Position numbers and translations under genes: made by a program
Source: Beroe forskalii
Lineage: Eukaryota; Ctenophora; Nuda; Beroida; Beroidae
Length of the DNA: 64,000 nt
Assembly: GCA_011033025.1 (NCBI GenBank)
Contig: WFMF01000087.1
Coordinates: 372,001 to 436,000 of the forward strand
Direction: 5' to 3'
In this document: positions 1 through 10,380 of the stretch, one piece after another
Numbering within the stretch: position 1 is the first letter of the stretch
Layout of the letters: each line of letters begins with the position of its first letter
The notes under the pieces: model-generated
Seen by the model: the letters and a program-made list of their open reading frames with translations, nothing else
What the model was told of the DNA's origin: nothing
The model's database searches: none

Positions 1-31
1 GATGCATTCTGACTTTCTTCCTGTCTTCCGG

Positions 32-165
32 TGAGGAAGTCAAATAATACCCCCGATACTCAGTTAATTGACTGAATGAGGAAGTCAAATAATATCCCCG
101 ACATTCAGTAATTGAGAGAACGAGGAAGTCAATTAGTCCCGATACTCAGTTATTGACTGAAGTTC
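32..165. repeat. Three degenerate tandem copies of a ~44-bp unit
   Basis: Three successive copies start with GAGGAAGTCAA and continue through a CCCCGA-TACTCAGT block to an ATTGA-rich end, with small indels between them. No open frame or gene signal is attached. Confidence 0.75.
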
Positions 166-1034
166 AAATATTCAACCGTAACACGCAGTCGCCCCAGGTT
201 GAGTAAATTGACAATTTAAACTGACAACGTAACCAGTGTTTAACAATATAGTTTTGAAGTAGAATTCATTGGTTCTGAAAGTGCTTCCGGCGAAAAATAC
301 ATAACTTAAAACGCGTTGTGCTATCAAAGCTCACTGAGACAGTGAGACATCTCGTGTCTAGACTGAAGTTCATTTCTCAGTTTTTAGTACGGGTATTGTA
401 TGGACATCGCGCTGTTCACTCGTGAACCGTTGGTCAAATCCATGAATCACTGCAACTTTGTACTGTGTTTCGTAGATTTGAATTAAATGTAAACAGTTGC
501 TGGTATAGAGGTTGTAAGGAAGGTATTGAGTTGTAATTAATCGCAAGTTCTTCGGAAACAATTAGCAAACAAATGCTCGTAAGATTAGGATTTCATAGCC
601 ATAGGGTTTATAGGGCTTAAATAAAGATGATATTACCAAGCGTAAATCAGTAGTCTTGCAGTTGTACGGGTTACGGTGGGCCGAAACCCCTACATTTCCC
701 TTTGTCACCTGCTGATGAGACACCTACATCGCAGATGACAGGAAAGGCTTACAAAGTTACAACTGTAGGGTAACCGCTGATGATTCACAGTTTAGTCTCT
801 TCCGCCTCTCATGTCAATCCTTGGATTAGAAAATCGACATGCAGTATTTCGTTATGTTTGTAGTATACCCATAATATGCACCTTTATTTAAATAGGTCAT
901 AAAACATTGGATTAATCACTGTTCATTTAAAAATCACAAGTTTTAGAATCGAAAATCATGTTCCTGAGCAGTGAGCACAGATTTCTTAAATGTGGGGTAC
1001 ATCGATGAGATATATTAACTGATAATTTTCACCG

Positions 1035-1109
1035 CCCCCTCTCATTTTGCCTTCCTCTTATTTGACCACCTCCCCCTCTCATTTTGCCTTCCTCTTATTT
1101 GACCACCTC
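1035..1109. repeat. Two tandem copies of a 37-bp unit
   Basis: The pyrimidine-rich unit CCCCCTCTCATTTTGCCTTC (start only) occurs twice with a spacing of 37 bases and nearly no change. Confidence 0.8.
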
Positions 1110-1448
1110 CACCTCTTTTTTGAACCCTTGTACGGCATTTTTTTGATGAGCTACAGTGGGGCAGTAATTCAAGTCCCCCTCTATGTTTTGATACCTACTG
1201 AAGAGATTATTTAAATTCGTAATGCTTGCAATCACCAAATTCTGCGAAATGCCAACCCATTGTACTACCTCATTATAAAGGCCCCTATAACGCCCACCTT
1301 ATAACGTAACTTATTTCTTTTCTGAAGATTACGGGCCTGGATTGAGACGTAATTCTGCTATCTCAGAATTTTAGAAGACAGAAAACCTCAACCTGTCTAG
1401 ACTTGAGGTAGTACGTAACATTGCCGGTATCCAAAAAACCCGAGTTTT

Positions 1449-1478
1449 ACCGTGGAATTCCGTGCGGAATTCCACGGT
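1449..1478. repeat. Perfect 14-bp stem hairpin
   Basis: ACCGTGGAATTCCG is followed by two bases and then by its exact reverse complement. No gene borders it, so a role as terminator or regulatory site is not supported; it may be a transposon remnant. Confidence 0.8.
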
Positions 1479-2805
1479 GGTGGTCAGGTTTCTCGGAGAA
1501 TGCCAAAAGGCTTTAGGTTTCAATTATATGCTTATATGGGGTTTACTCACCACTAAAACTAGATAATATGGATATATAACGAAGTTTTAAACTTGAAAGA
1601 ATCCTGCAATTTCTTTGCTGGCACCTCATTGGGTTATAAGCCCAAGAAGACCATTAGATAACATCCAAGCTCACCATTGACATAGAAAAATAATCAATTC
1701 TCGGCTCTAAGACTTGCGCAGTTTCCCATGCGTTTATAGATCTAATAATTAGCATAAAATCATCTATTTCTCACGATAGATTCACTACCAGGTACCTAGA
1801 TTTATAATTAAACAATTATAATATCCTTTGAGGAAGCAGATGGTTCCTAGCTTGACACACACTGCAGCACTGTAGATATCAGTACGCCTCTCAGCGTGAC
1901 CTCATTACCATGATTTAGAGTGGTCGGGTAGCGACATATCATTCTGTCGCGACAAGTTCCTAGGTATTGCATGAGAGAGCTTCAATCACAGAAAGATAGA
2001 AGGTAGAGGGAATGAGCGCAAATTGTCTAGATGGAGATAGAGAGATTTCAAAACTTCCTAGCCATTTCCACACTTCCTGAGTTCCTAGCATAATCTCTAT
2101 ATTGGGCAGAATCGCAGGGTTTGACTACTTCCTGAGAAGCATTTCCTTTGCTGAGGGCGATAAATGCGGCCTTAAGTCATCGACTCACCACTTTGTGGCA
2201 TAATGATGACATAATTTTAGACGCCTATTTATCATGTTTGCATATTATTTCATAATATAGACGACCCCGAATTCTGATTCTAACGGAAGCTTGTGACAGT
2301 CTGGGTTCTGTTGAAGTTTTGTTAAATGATTACAGTTCACCATTACAAACGAATCCTTGCAGTTGTCACGCGCTGTGACATAAATATTTAAGTATTTAAA
2401 CGCTTCACTTAAAGTTTGATAGTAATTCGTAGTTTCACTGACTTCGTGGGCCGCTGGTAGGGAGCAAGTTTCAAATTTGTTACAAGTTCTGTTCATCGAG
2501 TTTCAAATTTCGAAAGCAATATCAAATTATTGTTATTTACTGTGTACCAGGCATTAGATTTCAAAATCTTTGCGAAAATATCACGCTGAAGGTTGATATA
2601 AGGTAATCGGGGTCTTTGAATGATTATAGTTGACAATACGTATCTGTTACTGTTTATTTTCCCACGGTTTCAGTAAGCAACCTGATAATGGAACACGGAT
2701 AGCTTGCCTACCACTACATTACCATTAAAGATAACTAAATATCTCAGTACGTCAGCAGATAATGTAGTTGTCAAGGGGGTGGCAGCATTATTTCAAACTA
2801 TTGAA

Positions 2806-3466
2806 ATGGCCATGGTTTCAGGGCCATTTTGGCATTTTGCCTTTTTTGATGTACGTGGTCGTAAATAGCGTTGTTCCCGCATAATTTCATAAGTTATAAA
2901 GCGATTGCTAGATAGTAATGCGATTCCATCAATGTTTCCATATACCTCTCCATATTTCAATTGTCGTTTTATGTCCTGATGAGATAGGAATTGCTTTGTT
3001 GCTCTACAATGCTTTTGCCTGGCACTGTCAAGGATAGCAAATCAAAAGGCAACTGGAGCGTTGTCTTTTCCGTGACTGGTTTCTGGCTGGTATTCGTTAC
3101 GTTCGACAACTCGAGACCGGAATCTTCTCATTAAAATAATGGCCATGGTTTCAGGGCCATTTTTCATTTTGCCTTTTTCGATGGCCGAAAATAGCGTTGT
3201 TCCCGCATAACTTCATAAGTTATAAAGCGATTGCTAGAAAGTATTAATGCGATTCCATCAATGTTTCCATGTACCTCTCCATATTTCAATTGTCGTTTTA
3301 TGTCCTGATGAGATAGGAATTGCTTTGTTGCCCTACAATGCTTTTGCCTGGCACTGTCAAGGATAGCAAATCAAAAGGCAACTGGAGCGCTGTCTTTTCC
3401 GTTACTTGTTTCTGGCTGGTATTCGTTACGTTCGGACAACTCGAGACCGGAATCTTCTCATTAAAA
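2806..3466. repeat. Tandem duplication of a ~330-bp segment
   Basis: The segment starting ATGGCCATGGTTTCAGGGCC at 2806 recurs at 3139 (offset 333) and both copies end in CTTCTCATTAAAA. The copies differ by scattered substitutions and a few indels, so the duplication is fairly recent. Neither copy has a convincing open frame. Confidence 0.9.
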
Positions 3467-4232
3467 TTACATTAATAAAGTAATAACATTTGCCCCCCTT
3501 CTGTTACCTGCTTTGTCCTTTTACCTCTGCCTTAATAGCTATTTAACTACAGAGAGACAGAGACTATAGCTTGCTGTTTTCACCCAAAATGGAGCCTTAC
3601 AGAGGTCCGTCACCTTTTTTCGTATCATAATTCATGATCTCATGCAAATAGAAAGGCATAATGTATCATAATGCTCAATTCCAAGGCAATGAAATTCCCT
3701 CTATTGAGTCCGTATTGCAGAACACTGGGCTAGGTCATATAACAATACGAGCTCCCGAAATCTTAATTCCGGGAACTTTTGTTAGTTTGAAAGGTCATTT
3801 CGTGAGCGTAGGACGGCGATTGTCGCCACCGCGCTCCGTAGCCCCCCTCAACAACACAAAGCGATTAGTAACAAAAAAGTGAGAGAATACTTTGTTTCGT
3901 CAGGTGACAGCGACAAACAACAACCCTTCCGTTACTTTGCGTTATGTAAGTGCAAGAGAGCACACACACATACAAACACACACACATACATACAAGTAAA
4001 GTCTAAAACTCTGCTATTTATATGTAGCTCCTTTTGTTATGCCTCGCTCGATTGAAAAGGGTGCGCGTGTTCCAAGACACAAAAACCCCATTACTCGAGG
4101 TGACACCTACAAGAGCTGCCTTGTAGCTGCGAGAAGTGTCACCCTGTCACAAAGACAGCAACGCATCGCGGCGCGTGACATCGCGTGATAGGGTGTTGTG
4201 ATGTGCCGCTCTTTACAGCTAGCTGGTGTTTG

Positions 4233-4240
4233 TATATAAG
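4233..4240 (+). promoter_or_regulatory. TATA box of the small secreted-peptide gene
   Basis: TATATAAG stands 51 bases before the predicted start codon at 4291, so transcription would start near 4265 and give a short leader. The call depends on the downstream gene being real. Confidence 0.5.
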
Positions 4241-4290
4241 GGCCAACGATTCCTCGTTAAGACTCAGAACCTCTCAAGCATTGAAAGATC

Positions 4291-5604
4291 ATGATGTTAT
4301 CTCTGAACATGTGAGTTGTTTCTTTTTTCCTTTTTAGCAGAATAATTTTGTGCCCTTTTTCTTGACAATCTATTCTCTCTGGTTTTATTGAACTAAGATC
4401 TTTATTATAAAACCGATAACTGCACAGTTTTTCGACTGCAGTATTTTGTATTAAATTCTTCCTCCTCCTGCAAATCAATCATAGGAAGCCACTTTGTAAA
4501 TCTCCCCATACCACTAAAAGCCCAGTCTTTCTCCTAAATTTGTGATAGGTCTCAAGTTGTAGCCTCTCCACTTTTATATTGAGAAAATCATAGGAGTTTA
4601 TTATAAATTTTATTATTATGCGTTGTGCATTTACATTTTTTTCATTTTCAGAGTAATTCTGACAACTCTGTGCGCATCTCAAGTCTACAGCTACGGTGGA
4701 TGTAAGTAAATTCCAATATATCATTATTCATTTTAATCTTTCCACAGCAAATTAAGAACTCCCAAGATTGATAAAATAGGTAACACCACTAAGAATTTTT
4801 CGTAGCCCAAGAGTCCAGACCCCAGTGCTTATAGCTCTATGATAGATCAATTCTACGTTACATGTTCACGGCCTGAGTGCTTAATTTTCTGCTTACTGAA
4901 GTAGTTTTCTGTATTTATTCTGCATCACACCAGGTCTTGTTTAAGCCATGATGCGTTCTTTGGGTGGTTTACGCAAGCCCTTGATAGCTTGGTTTACCAA
5001 TATGCGCTAAATAGAACCCTTGTGCTATTCGAATCTGTAGAGTGTAGTTTTAAAATTTAAAATTTATTTGATATTTAGGCATTGATTCTATTAATTTAGC
5101 AGCGGCCACATTACAGCTATTTGTAATGTAGGTATAGTAAAAGAGCACCAGGGCCCACCGCCCACTTTTGGAAAGGGGTCGGTGAGCTACATTCAAAACC
5201 TGTTGAATGTCCTATTTTACTTGGCTCCGAGCTCTAATCTTTACAAAATGTTCATAATCTCTATCCGAAAAGGGGGAGGCAGTTGCCTGTGTCGCCTTCC
5301 CCTGGCTACCCCCCTGAATAGCATTACCTTCTCCTGTCCCCCATCTTTAGGGACAGTAAAATAAACCGCAATACCGGCCACAATACCGATATTTGTAAAA
5401 GGGCCCTATTTTCTCCTGTCTCCCAACAAAATAAACCACACCATATCTTCAGGGTACTTGTCACACGGTACAGACGGAGATAACTGGAACGAGAAGCAAG
5501 CCAGTGGTAACCACGAAGAGATGGTGCCCAACAAGGTCGGAAGAGTGGGCGAGCTGCGGGTTCCGCGGGACATCAGCTCTAACATGGACTCAGATGGGGC
5601 CTAG
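4291..5604 (+). CDS. Predicted secreted small peptide, three exons, 73 aa
   Basis: Predicted coding exons are 4291-4310, 4652-4701 and 5453-5604 (222 bases, 73 codons plus stop). Both introns are GT-AG with good sites (CAT|GTGAGT, TTTTCAG|A, GAT|GTAAGTA, CTTCAG|GG), and the phases fit exactly. The joined start is a classic signal peptide: MMLSLN, then a hydrophobic run (IVILTTLCA) assembled across the first junction, and a likely cleavage near SQVYS. The mature part, about 53 residues, begins YGGWYLSHGTDG, is hydrophilic and acidic, has no cysteine and ends SSNMDSDGA. I recognise no family; a secreted peptide or prohormone is possible, though it has no obvious dibasic processing sites. A TATA box lies upstream and AATAAA near 5974. 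No single long ORF shows it. Without transcript data it remains a prediction. Confidence 0.55.
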
Positions 5605-6230
5605 CCAACACAGGGGCTCAGGGATGGGTATAGACAGCTATCAGGAATGATAGAGAGATGAGTGTGTATACTTCTTGTGGCACCTCCTGCCGCACTCTTC
5701 ATTGATTTTTGTTAGTGTAGCTTGATTATGTAAATTAGTATGATCTGGACGTTGGTCGCCGGTCGTTGCTCACAAGATTTATACACTTTGAATTGACTAA
5801 TATACTCCGAATGAAGACTGCCTCTGCAATTGCATAGGACATTGAAACTATTGCAAAATGTTATCTACTAAAAACGCCACTGAGAACGAAATAATATACG
5901 TATTTTTTCATTTTTACCTTAGAGATTTTCTAACAATTTGTACAACATGTGACGAGCTGATAAAACTATCGTGAAATAAAACGTTTTGGAGAGATGGAGC
6001 TCAGATACTAGGTTGTTTTTGATCCGGGTGATTAAATTATTGAAGTTTATCGTTAAAACGTTTTTAGTAACACAAACATCTTTTGATTTTTCTGCAATTG
6101 TTTAAATTGCCGCGTTTTATTGCCTACACTCTCTTGCTTTATGATGGTGACTGGCGGTATATATTGTGATTTCAGAAAAACAAAAAAAAATTATCGAAAG
6201 GCTCAAGGAACTAGCAGGTTTTACCAAAAT
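5605..6230. other. Intergenic stretch after the peptide gene
   Basis: AT-rich sequence that would hold the 3' UTR of the preceding peptide gene, with a possible AATAAA near 5974. I see nothing else. Confidence 0.5.
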
Positions 6231-6298
6231 TGGGCACCTTTACTCGTTAACTTGTAATTTTGTGACATAGTACCTTTACCTGTCGTTTTGTAACCTCA
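6231..6298 (-). repeat. Left remnant of the C1QBP exon-3 donor minisatellite
   Basis: On the plus strand the unit reads ACCTGTCGTTTTGTAAC, the reverse complement of the end of C1QBP exon 3 with its 5' splice site. The array is cut here by the long-inverted-repeat transposon and resumes at 9633, so it predates that insertion. Confidence 0.7.
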
Positions 6299-6303
6299 AT
6301 CAT

Positions 6304-9300
6304 AATACAGCCGATTTTTGCAAAAATCGGGATGGACCTGGAACTGTTTTATAACAATTCATTTTTGGTTTCAGGGGGCTAGTATAGGGTCTCAGGAAAC
6401 CACAACAGAAAGTTTAAGATCCTAGCTAATGGGGGGCGATGGTTTTTGGGCCACGCCCTTTTACGGGTGACGCAGAAGCCCTAAAAATTAAAATCTTTAT
6501 TTTTTGTCCGATTTTGTTGAGTTTGGTGTCTAAATAGGGGTATTTTGATACGAGATAAACGATGGAAATGATATTATTTACTTTGGGCATGATTTCACGT
6601 CCTAAAATTCAAAAATGTGATTTTATGTTGTTTTTGGCCACTCCGGTAGCCCAGCCAAAGTCAGTATTCAATATCCGAGCAGAGAGAGTTTCTCAACGGT
6701 TTTTGATAGATCTTAGGGTCCTTTATCGGAAAAATTTGCTGCCCTCCCGTGAATCGACGTCCTTATGGGTGCTGGTGCCACGCCCATTTTTCCGCTGAGA
6801 TGCGTAAGGGTGTAATCCCATAACTTGGCTCAGGAAGGTCGTACAGACTCCGTTTTGGGCTCAAACGAATCGCAATGGCCATGTTTATATACGACTTGTT
6901 GATAAACATATGCCCTAAAATGCTCACAAACCAAGTTATGGACGAAAAACTGATTTTGAGCCCAAGCGCAAGCCAAAATTTGGCTCTTTTTCATAATTTG
7001 TGCCAGGAATGTCTAAATCTAAATCTTGGCTGTATGATCACATTCGTCGCAATATCAATGTCCTCATTTTTATAAAAAACGCAATTATCATGTTTACATT
7101 TATCATGAGAATAAAAATACAAAAACTGGGTAACATAACAGACCAAAAGCTGGATTTTGATCACATAAATTGCAATGCAATACCTATCATGGGTTCATTC
7201 AGCCTCGGAAATCTGTATGCTATCAAGTTATTAAAGGTTAACATTGATCAATTACTTTACAATTGAGTTGCTGAAAGAGCCCTGACAGGACTCTAAATAT
7301 TCTAATGAAGAGATCTTTGGCATATGTGGCTTCTTCGAGCCGAACAATCTGCCAAGTTACCAACTAACCAATGTCAGTACACTTCCATGACCGGGGAGCA
7401 GCGAGCTTTCGTTGATCGGGTATTCGAGCTGATGAATCCCCCTCAACATGAGTTGGCTGATCTCAATGTCAATGGGAGATTCCTATACCTGAAAGCTCTT
7501 CTGGTGCAGGCAAGTCCTACACCATGAACACCATCATAGATCGGTGTCAGGCTGAAGGAATTGGCTACGCTGCAACGGCTATGACAGGTATGGCTTCACT
7601 GCTCATCTCCGATGGTAGAACTGCACATTCTACTTTTGAAATTCCTATCCCCTGTACGAGTTCGAACAAGTACGACGTCGCACCTGACTCCCCCTGGGGC
7701 GAAAGGCCAAAAGCTCCGGGCGTGTGAATTTCTGGCATTGATGAAGGATCAATGATAACCATATTTCACACCTAGATGCCATTGATAGGATGCACAGGGA
7801 TATTAATGGGAACAGACAGACACCTTTCGAAGCCAAAGTGCTCGTGATTATGGGTCAGTTTGATCAGACTCTATGTGTCGTCCCAGGGGTGACGGAGGGC
7901 GAGGTTCAGAGAACGTGCCTATTCAGTCATCCCGAGTAATGGCCTCTGGTCCGTCGGTATACGTTCACACGTAACATGCGTGCTGATGCCAACAGTTCAG
8001 ATGTCGTTAGTTGGAATAACTGGCTAAGTCAGGTCTCTCAGGGTACTACACCTCAACGCTCTTCTGACCCCCTCCCCGGGCAGATTGAAATCCCTGAGGA
8101 ATGCCGTTCAATTCATCTAGATACAGGGGATATAATTGGGGAAGTGTTAGGCAATTTTGAGGAGGATGACAAACGTGGTATTCTTGCACCGCTTAACTAC
8201 CACACTGACAATATGAATGAACGGATACTTAGGTTGTACACGGCTTACAATAAGGTTAATTGGGACAGCTACAACCACCTGTAACACCAGAGCAAATGGC
8301 CCAAGTGAAATTTGGAAGTCTTCCTCTTCACAAATTTAACGTTATGGTCGGTGGCATAGTGATGTTGATTAGGAAGTAGGAACCTGGACAGTAGGCGAGG
8401 GCTCACAAGCGGTGTTCGTCTTAGGGTTGTTGAGCTTGGCGAGCATGTAATTAAGGTTAGAACTTAGACAGGGGATCACCGGAATTAAGAGGCCTTCATC
8501 CCCAAAGTTAGTCTGGATGCCACCCCAGATCAGGCTCAGAGGCTTGGCTTCAACACGAGCTGGACGAAGTTAAGCTTGCCTGGGCTATGACAATCAACAA
8601 ATCAAACTCTCGAGCGTGCTGACATTATGCTACCAGAGCCTGTTTTTGGCAAGGCCTGTTCTATGTTGCTTTCAGCAGAACCCGAGGTTATGATCGCTTC
8701 GTGGTTGCCATTGAGCCATTCACAATGATAAAGTTAATGATCAATTTTAACATTCATTAACATAATGTGGATTTTGGATGCTGAATGGTCCCAATATTGG
8801 ATTGCAATTTATGTAACCAAAATCTTGTTTTTGCTTGATTTGTGTACATTTTAGAGCAAATATTATTTTCAAGATAGATGTAAACATGATAATTAAAAAT
8901 CTTTTGAACTATTAAGTAATTACTTTAGACATTCCTTGCACAAGTTATGAGAAAGAGCCGGGTTTTGGCTTTCGCATGGGCTCGGAATCGGTTTTTCGTT
9001 CATAACTTGGTTTGTGAGCATTCTGGGGCATATGTTTGTTGACAAGTCGTATATAAACATGGCCATTGCGATTCGTTTGAGCCCAAAAAGGAGTCTGTAC
9101 GACCTTCCTGGGCCAAGTTATGGGATTACACCCTTACGCGTCTCAGCGGAAAAATGGGCGTGGCATCAGCACCCATAAGGACGTCGATTCACGCGAGGGC
9201 AGCAAATTTTTCCGATAAAGGACCCTAAGATCTATCAAAAACCGTTGAGAAACTCTCTCTGCTCGGATATTGAATACTGACTTTGGCTGGGCTACCGGAG

Positions 9301-9627
9301 TGGCCAAAAACAACATAAAATCACATTTTTTTGAATTTTAGGACGAAATCATGCCCAAAAGTAAATAATATCATTTCCATCGTTTTCTCGTATCAAAATA
9401 CCCCTATTTAGACACCAAACTCAACAAAATCGGACAAAAAATAAAGATTTCAATTTTTAGGGCTTACGTGTCACCTATAAAAAGGGCGTGGCCCAAAAAA
9501 CCATCGCCCCCATTAGCTAGGATCTTAAACTTTCTGTTGTGGTTTCCTGAGACCCTATACTAGCCCCTGAAACCGAAAATGAATTGTTATAAAACAGTTC
9601 CAGGTCATTTCAAAAATCGGCTGTATT
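6304..9627. mobile_element. 3.3-kb transposon with ~700-bp terminal inverted repeats
   Basis: The segments 6304-7016 and about 8924-9627 are inverted copies of each other, close to full length and only lightly diverged. The outer ends begin AATACAGCCGATTTTTG. The 5-bp flank ATCAT at 6299-6303 is repeated at 9628-9632 as a target duplication. The roughly 1.9-kb core carries a decayed PIF1-like helicase. Helitrons, the usual carriers of such helicases, have no long inverted repeats and make no target duplication, so the class is unclear: an unknown TIR superfamily, or a fold-back element that captured a helicase. Confidence 0.85.
7324..8700 (+). pseudogene. Decayed PIF1/Helitron-type helicase fragment
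   Basis: Pieces of one SF1 DNA helicase can be read in shifting frames. 7380-7500 has the Q-motif-like region (TGEQRAFVDRVFE). Near 7500-7525 a frame change reveals a Walker A, GAGKSYTMNTIID, followed by ATAMTGMASLL and GRTAHSTF. 7970-8280 gives NMRADANSSDVVSWNNWL, IEIPEECRS and ILAPLNYHTDNMNERIL, typical of the C-terminal half. Near 8310-8680 there are traces of the KVGAIVML-like region and a GAMTINKSQ-like motif V/VI. Frameshifts and stops break the frame at least four times, so no full protein is made. Similarity to the helicase of Helitrons is judged by eye. Confidence 0.75.
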
Positions 9628-9632
9628 ATCAT

Positions 9633-9905
9633 TTAAAGTGACCATTAACCAGTTTATCTGTCGTTTTGTAACCAGACTACCTGTCGTTTTGAAACTTATA
9701 TCATGAAATAACCAGTGGGCAGTCTATTTGTCGTTTGGTAATTTCTATCATTAAGTAAAAAGTCTTCCTGTCGTTATGTAAGTTCGTTACTTATATCATG
9801 AAGTAACCAGTCTACTAGTCTTTTTGTAACCAGTCTACCTGTCGTTTTGTAACTTCTATCATTAAGTAACTAGTCTAAAAAGTTAACCTGTTGTTAAGTA
9901 ACTTG
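9633..9905 (-). repeat. C1QBP exon-3 donor minisatellite, main block
   Basis: Degenerate units of about 40 bases. On the minus strand each carries GAAGTTACAAAACGACAGGT, nearly the same as the last bases of C1QBP exon 3 plus the GT of its donor. Spacer text (TTACTTAATGAT) varies. It lies within intron 3 of C1QBP. Confidence 0.75.
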
Positions 9906-10252
9906 TATAAAATAGATAGACACGCGCCTATTGGGTCCATTTTGGTATACTTCCCGAGGGATGTATCCGGTTTTGGCCCGAGCCCGTAGGGCGAGGGTCT
10001 AAACCAATATGAACCCGATCAGGCAAGTGTCTATATATTATTATAGACCCGCATGAAAACGTCAGAGGGTTCTATAAAATACATAGACACGCGCCTATCG
10101 GGTCCATTTTGGGATACTGCCCGAGGGCGTAAGCCCGAGGGATGTATCCGGTTTTGGCCCGAGCCCGTAGGGCGAGGGTCTAAACCAATGTGGACCCGAT
10201 CAGGCAAGTGTCTATATATTATAGACCCGCATGAAAACTGCAGAGGGTTCTA
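9906..10252. repeat. Two tandem copies of a ~170-bp MITE-like unit
   Basis: Copies at 9906-10072 and 10073-10252 start TATAAAATA-ATAGACACGCG and end near CAAGTGTCTATA, so the ends are inverted (ATAGACAC / GTGTCTAT). Inner parts are GC-rich with CCCGAGGG palindromes. The second copy has an extra 16-base insert. The pair interrupts the donor minisatellite of C1QBP. Confidence 0.75.
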
Positions 10253-10270
10253 TAATTAAAGTAAGTCTAC

Positions 10271-10380
10271 CTGTCGTCTTGTAACTTCTATTTTGAAGGA
10301 GGGTAGGTATTGTGGAGGTGTTTACCTGTCGTCTTGTAACTTCTATTTTGAAGGAGGGTAGGTATTGTGGAGGTGTTTCC
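10271..10380 (-). repeat. Two-copy duplication of C1QBP exon 3 end and its donor site
   Basis: A 55-bp unit, from the CACCTCCACAATACC block of exon 3 to its donor (CGACAG|GT), occurs twice; donors fall at 10325 and 10270. Because 55 is not a multiple of three, use of the outer donor would change the frame. The shorter donor minisatellite further left probably grew from the same junction. Confidence 0.85.

Larger units (their letters stand above)
166..4230. other. Intergenic stretch, no gene recognised
   Basis: I see no coding region here that I can support. The ORFs are short and show no family resemblance. The stretch holds the local duplications and the hairpin listed separately and a short CA-rich tract near 3960-4000. 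The missing 3' exons of C1QBP could lie here or left of the window, but I found none. Confidence 0.6.

Noticed and set aside
2245-2496. 83-residue ORF as a missing C1QBP 3' exon
   Set aside because: No resemblance to the C-terminal p32 helices and no acceptor in the right phase.
7565-7836. Minus-strand ORFs opposite the helicase
   Set aside because: They are shadows of the plus-strand helicase codons; the helicase motifs are clear in the other direction.
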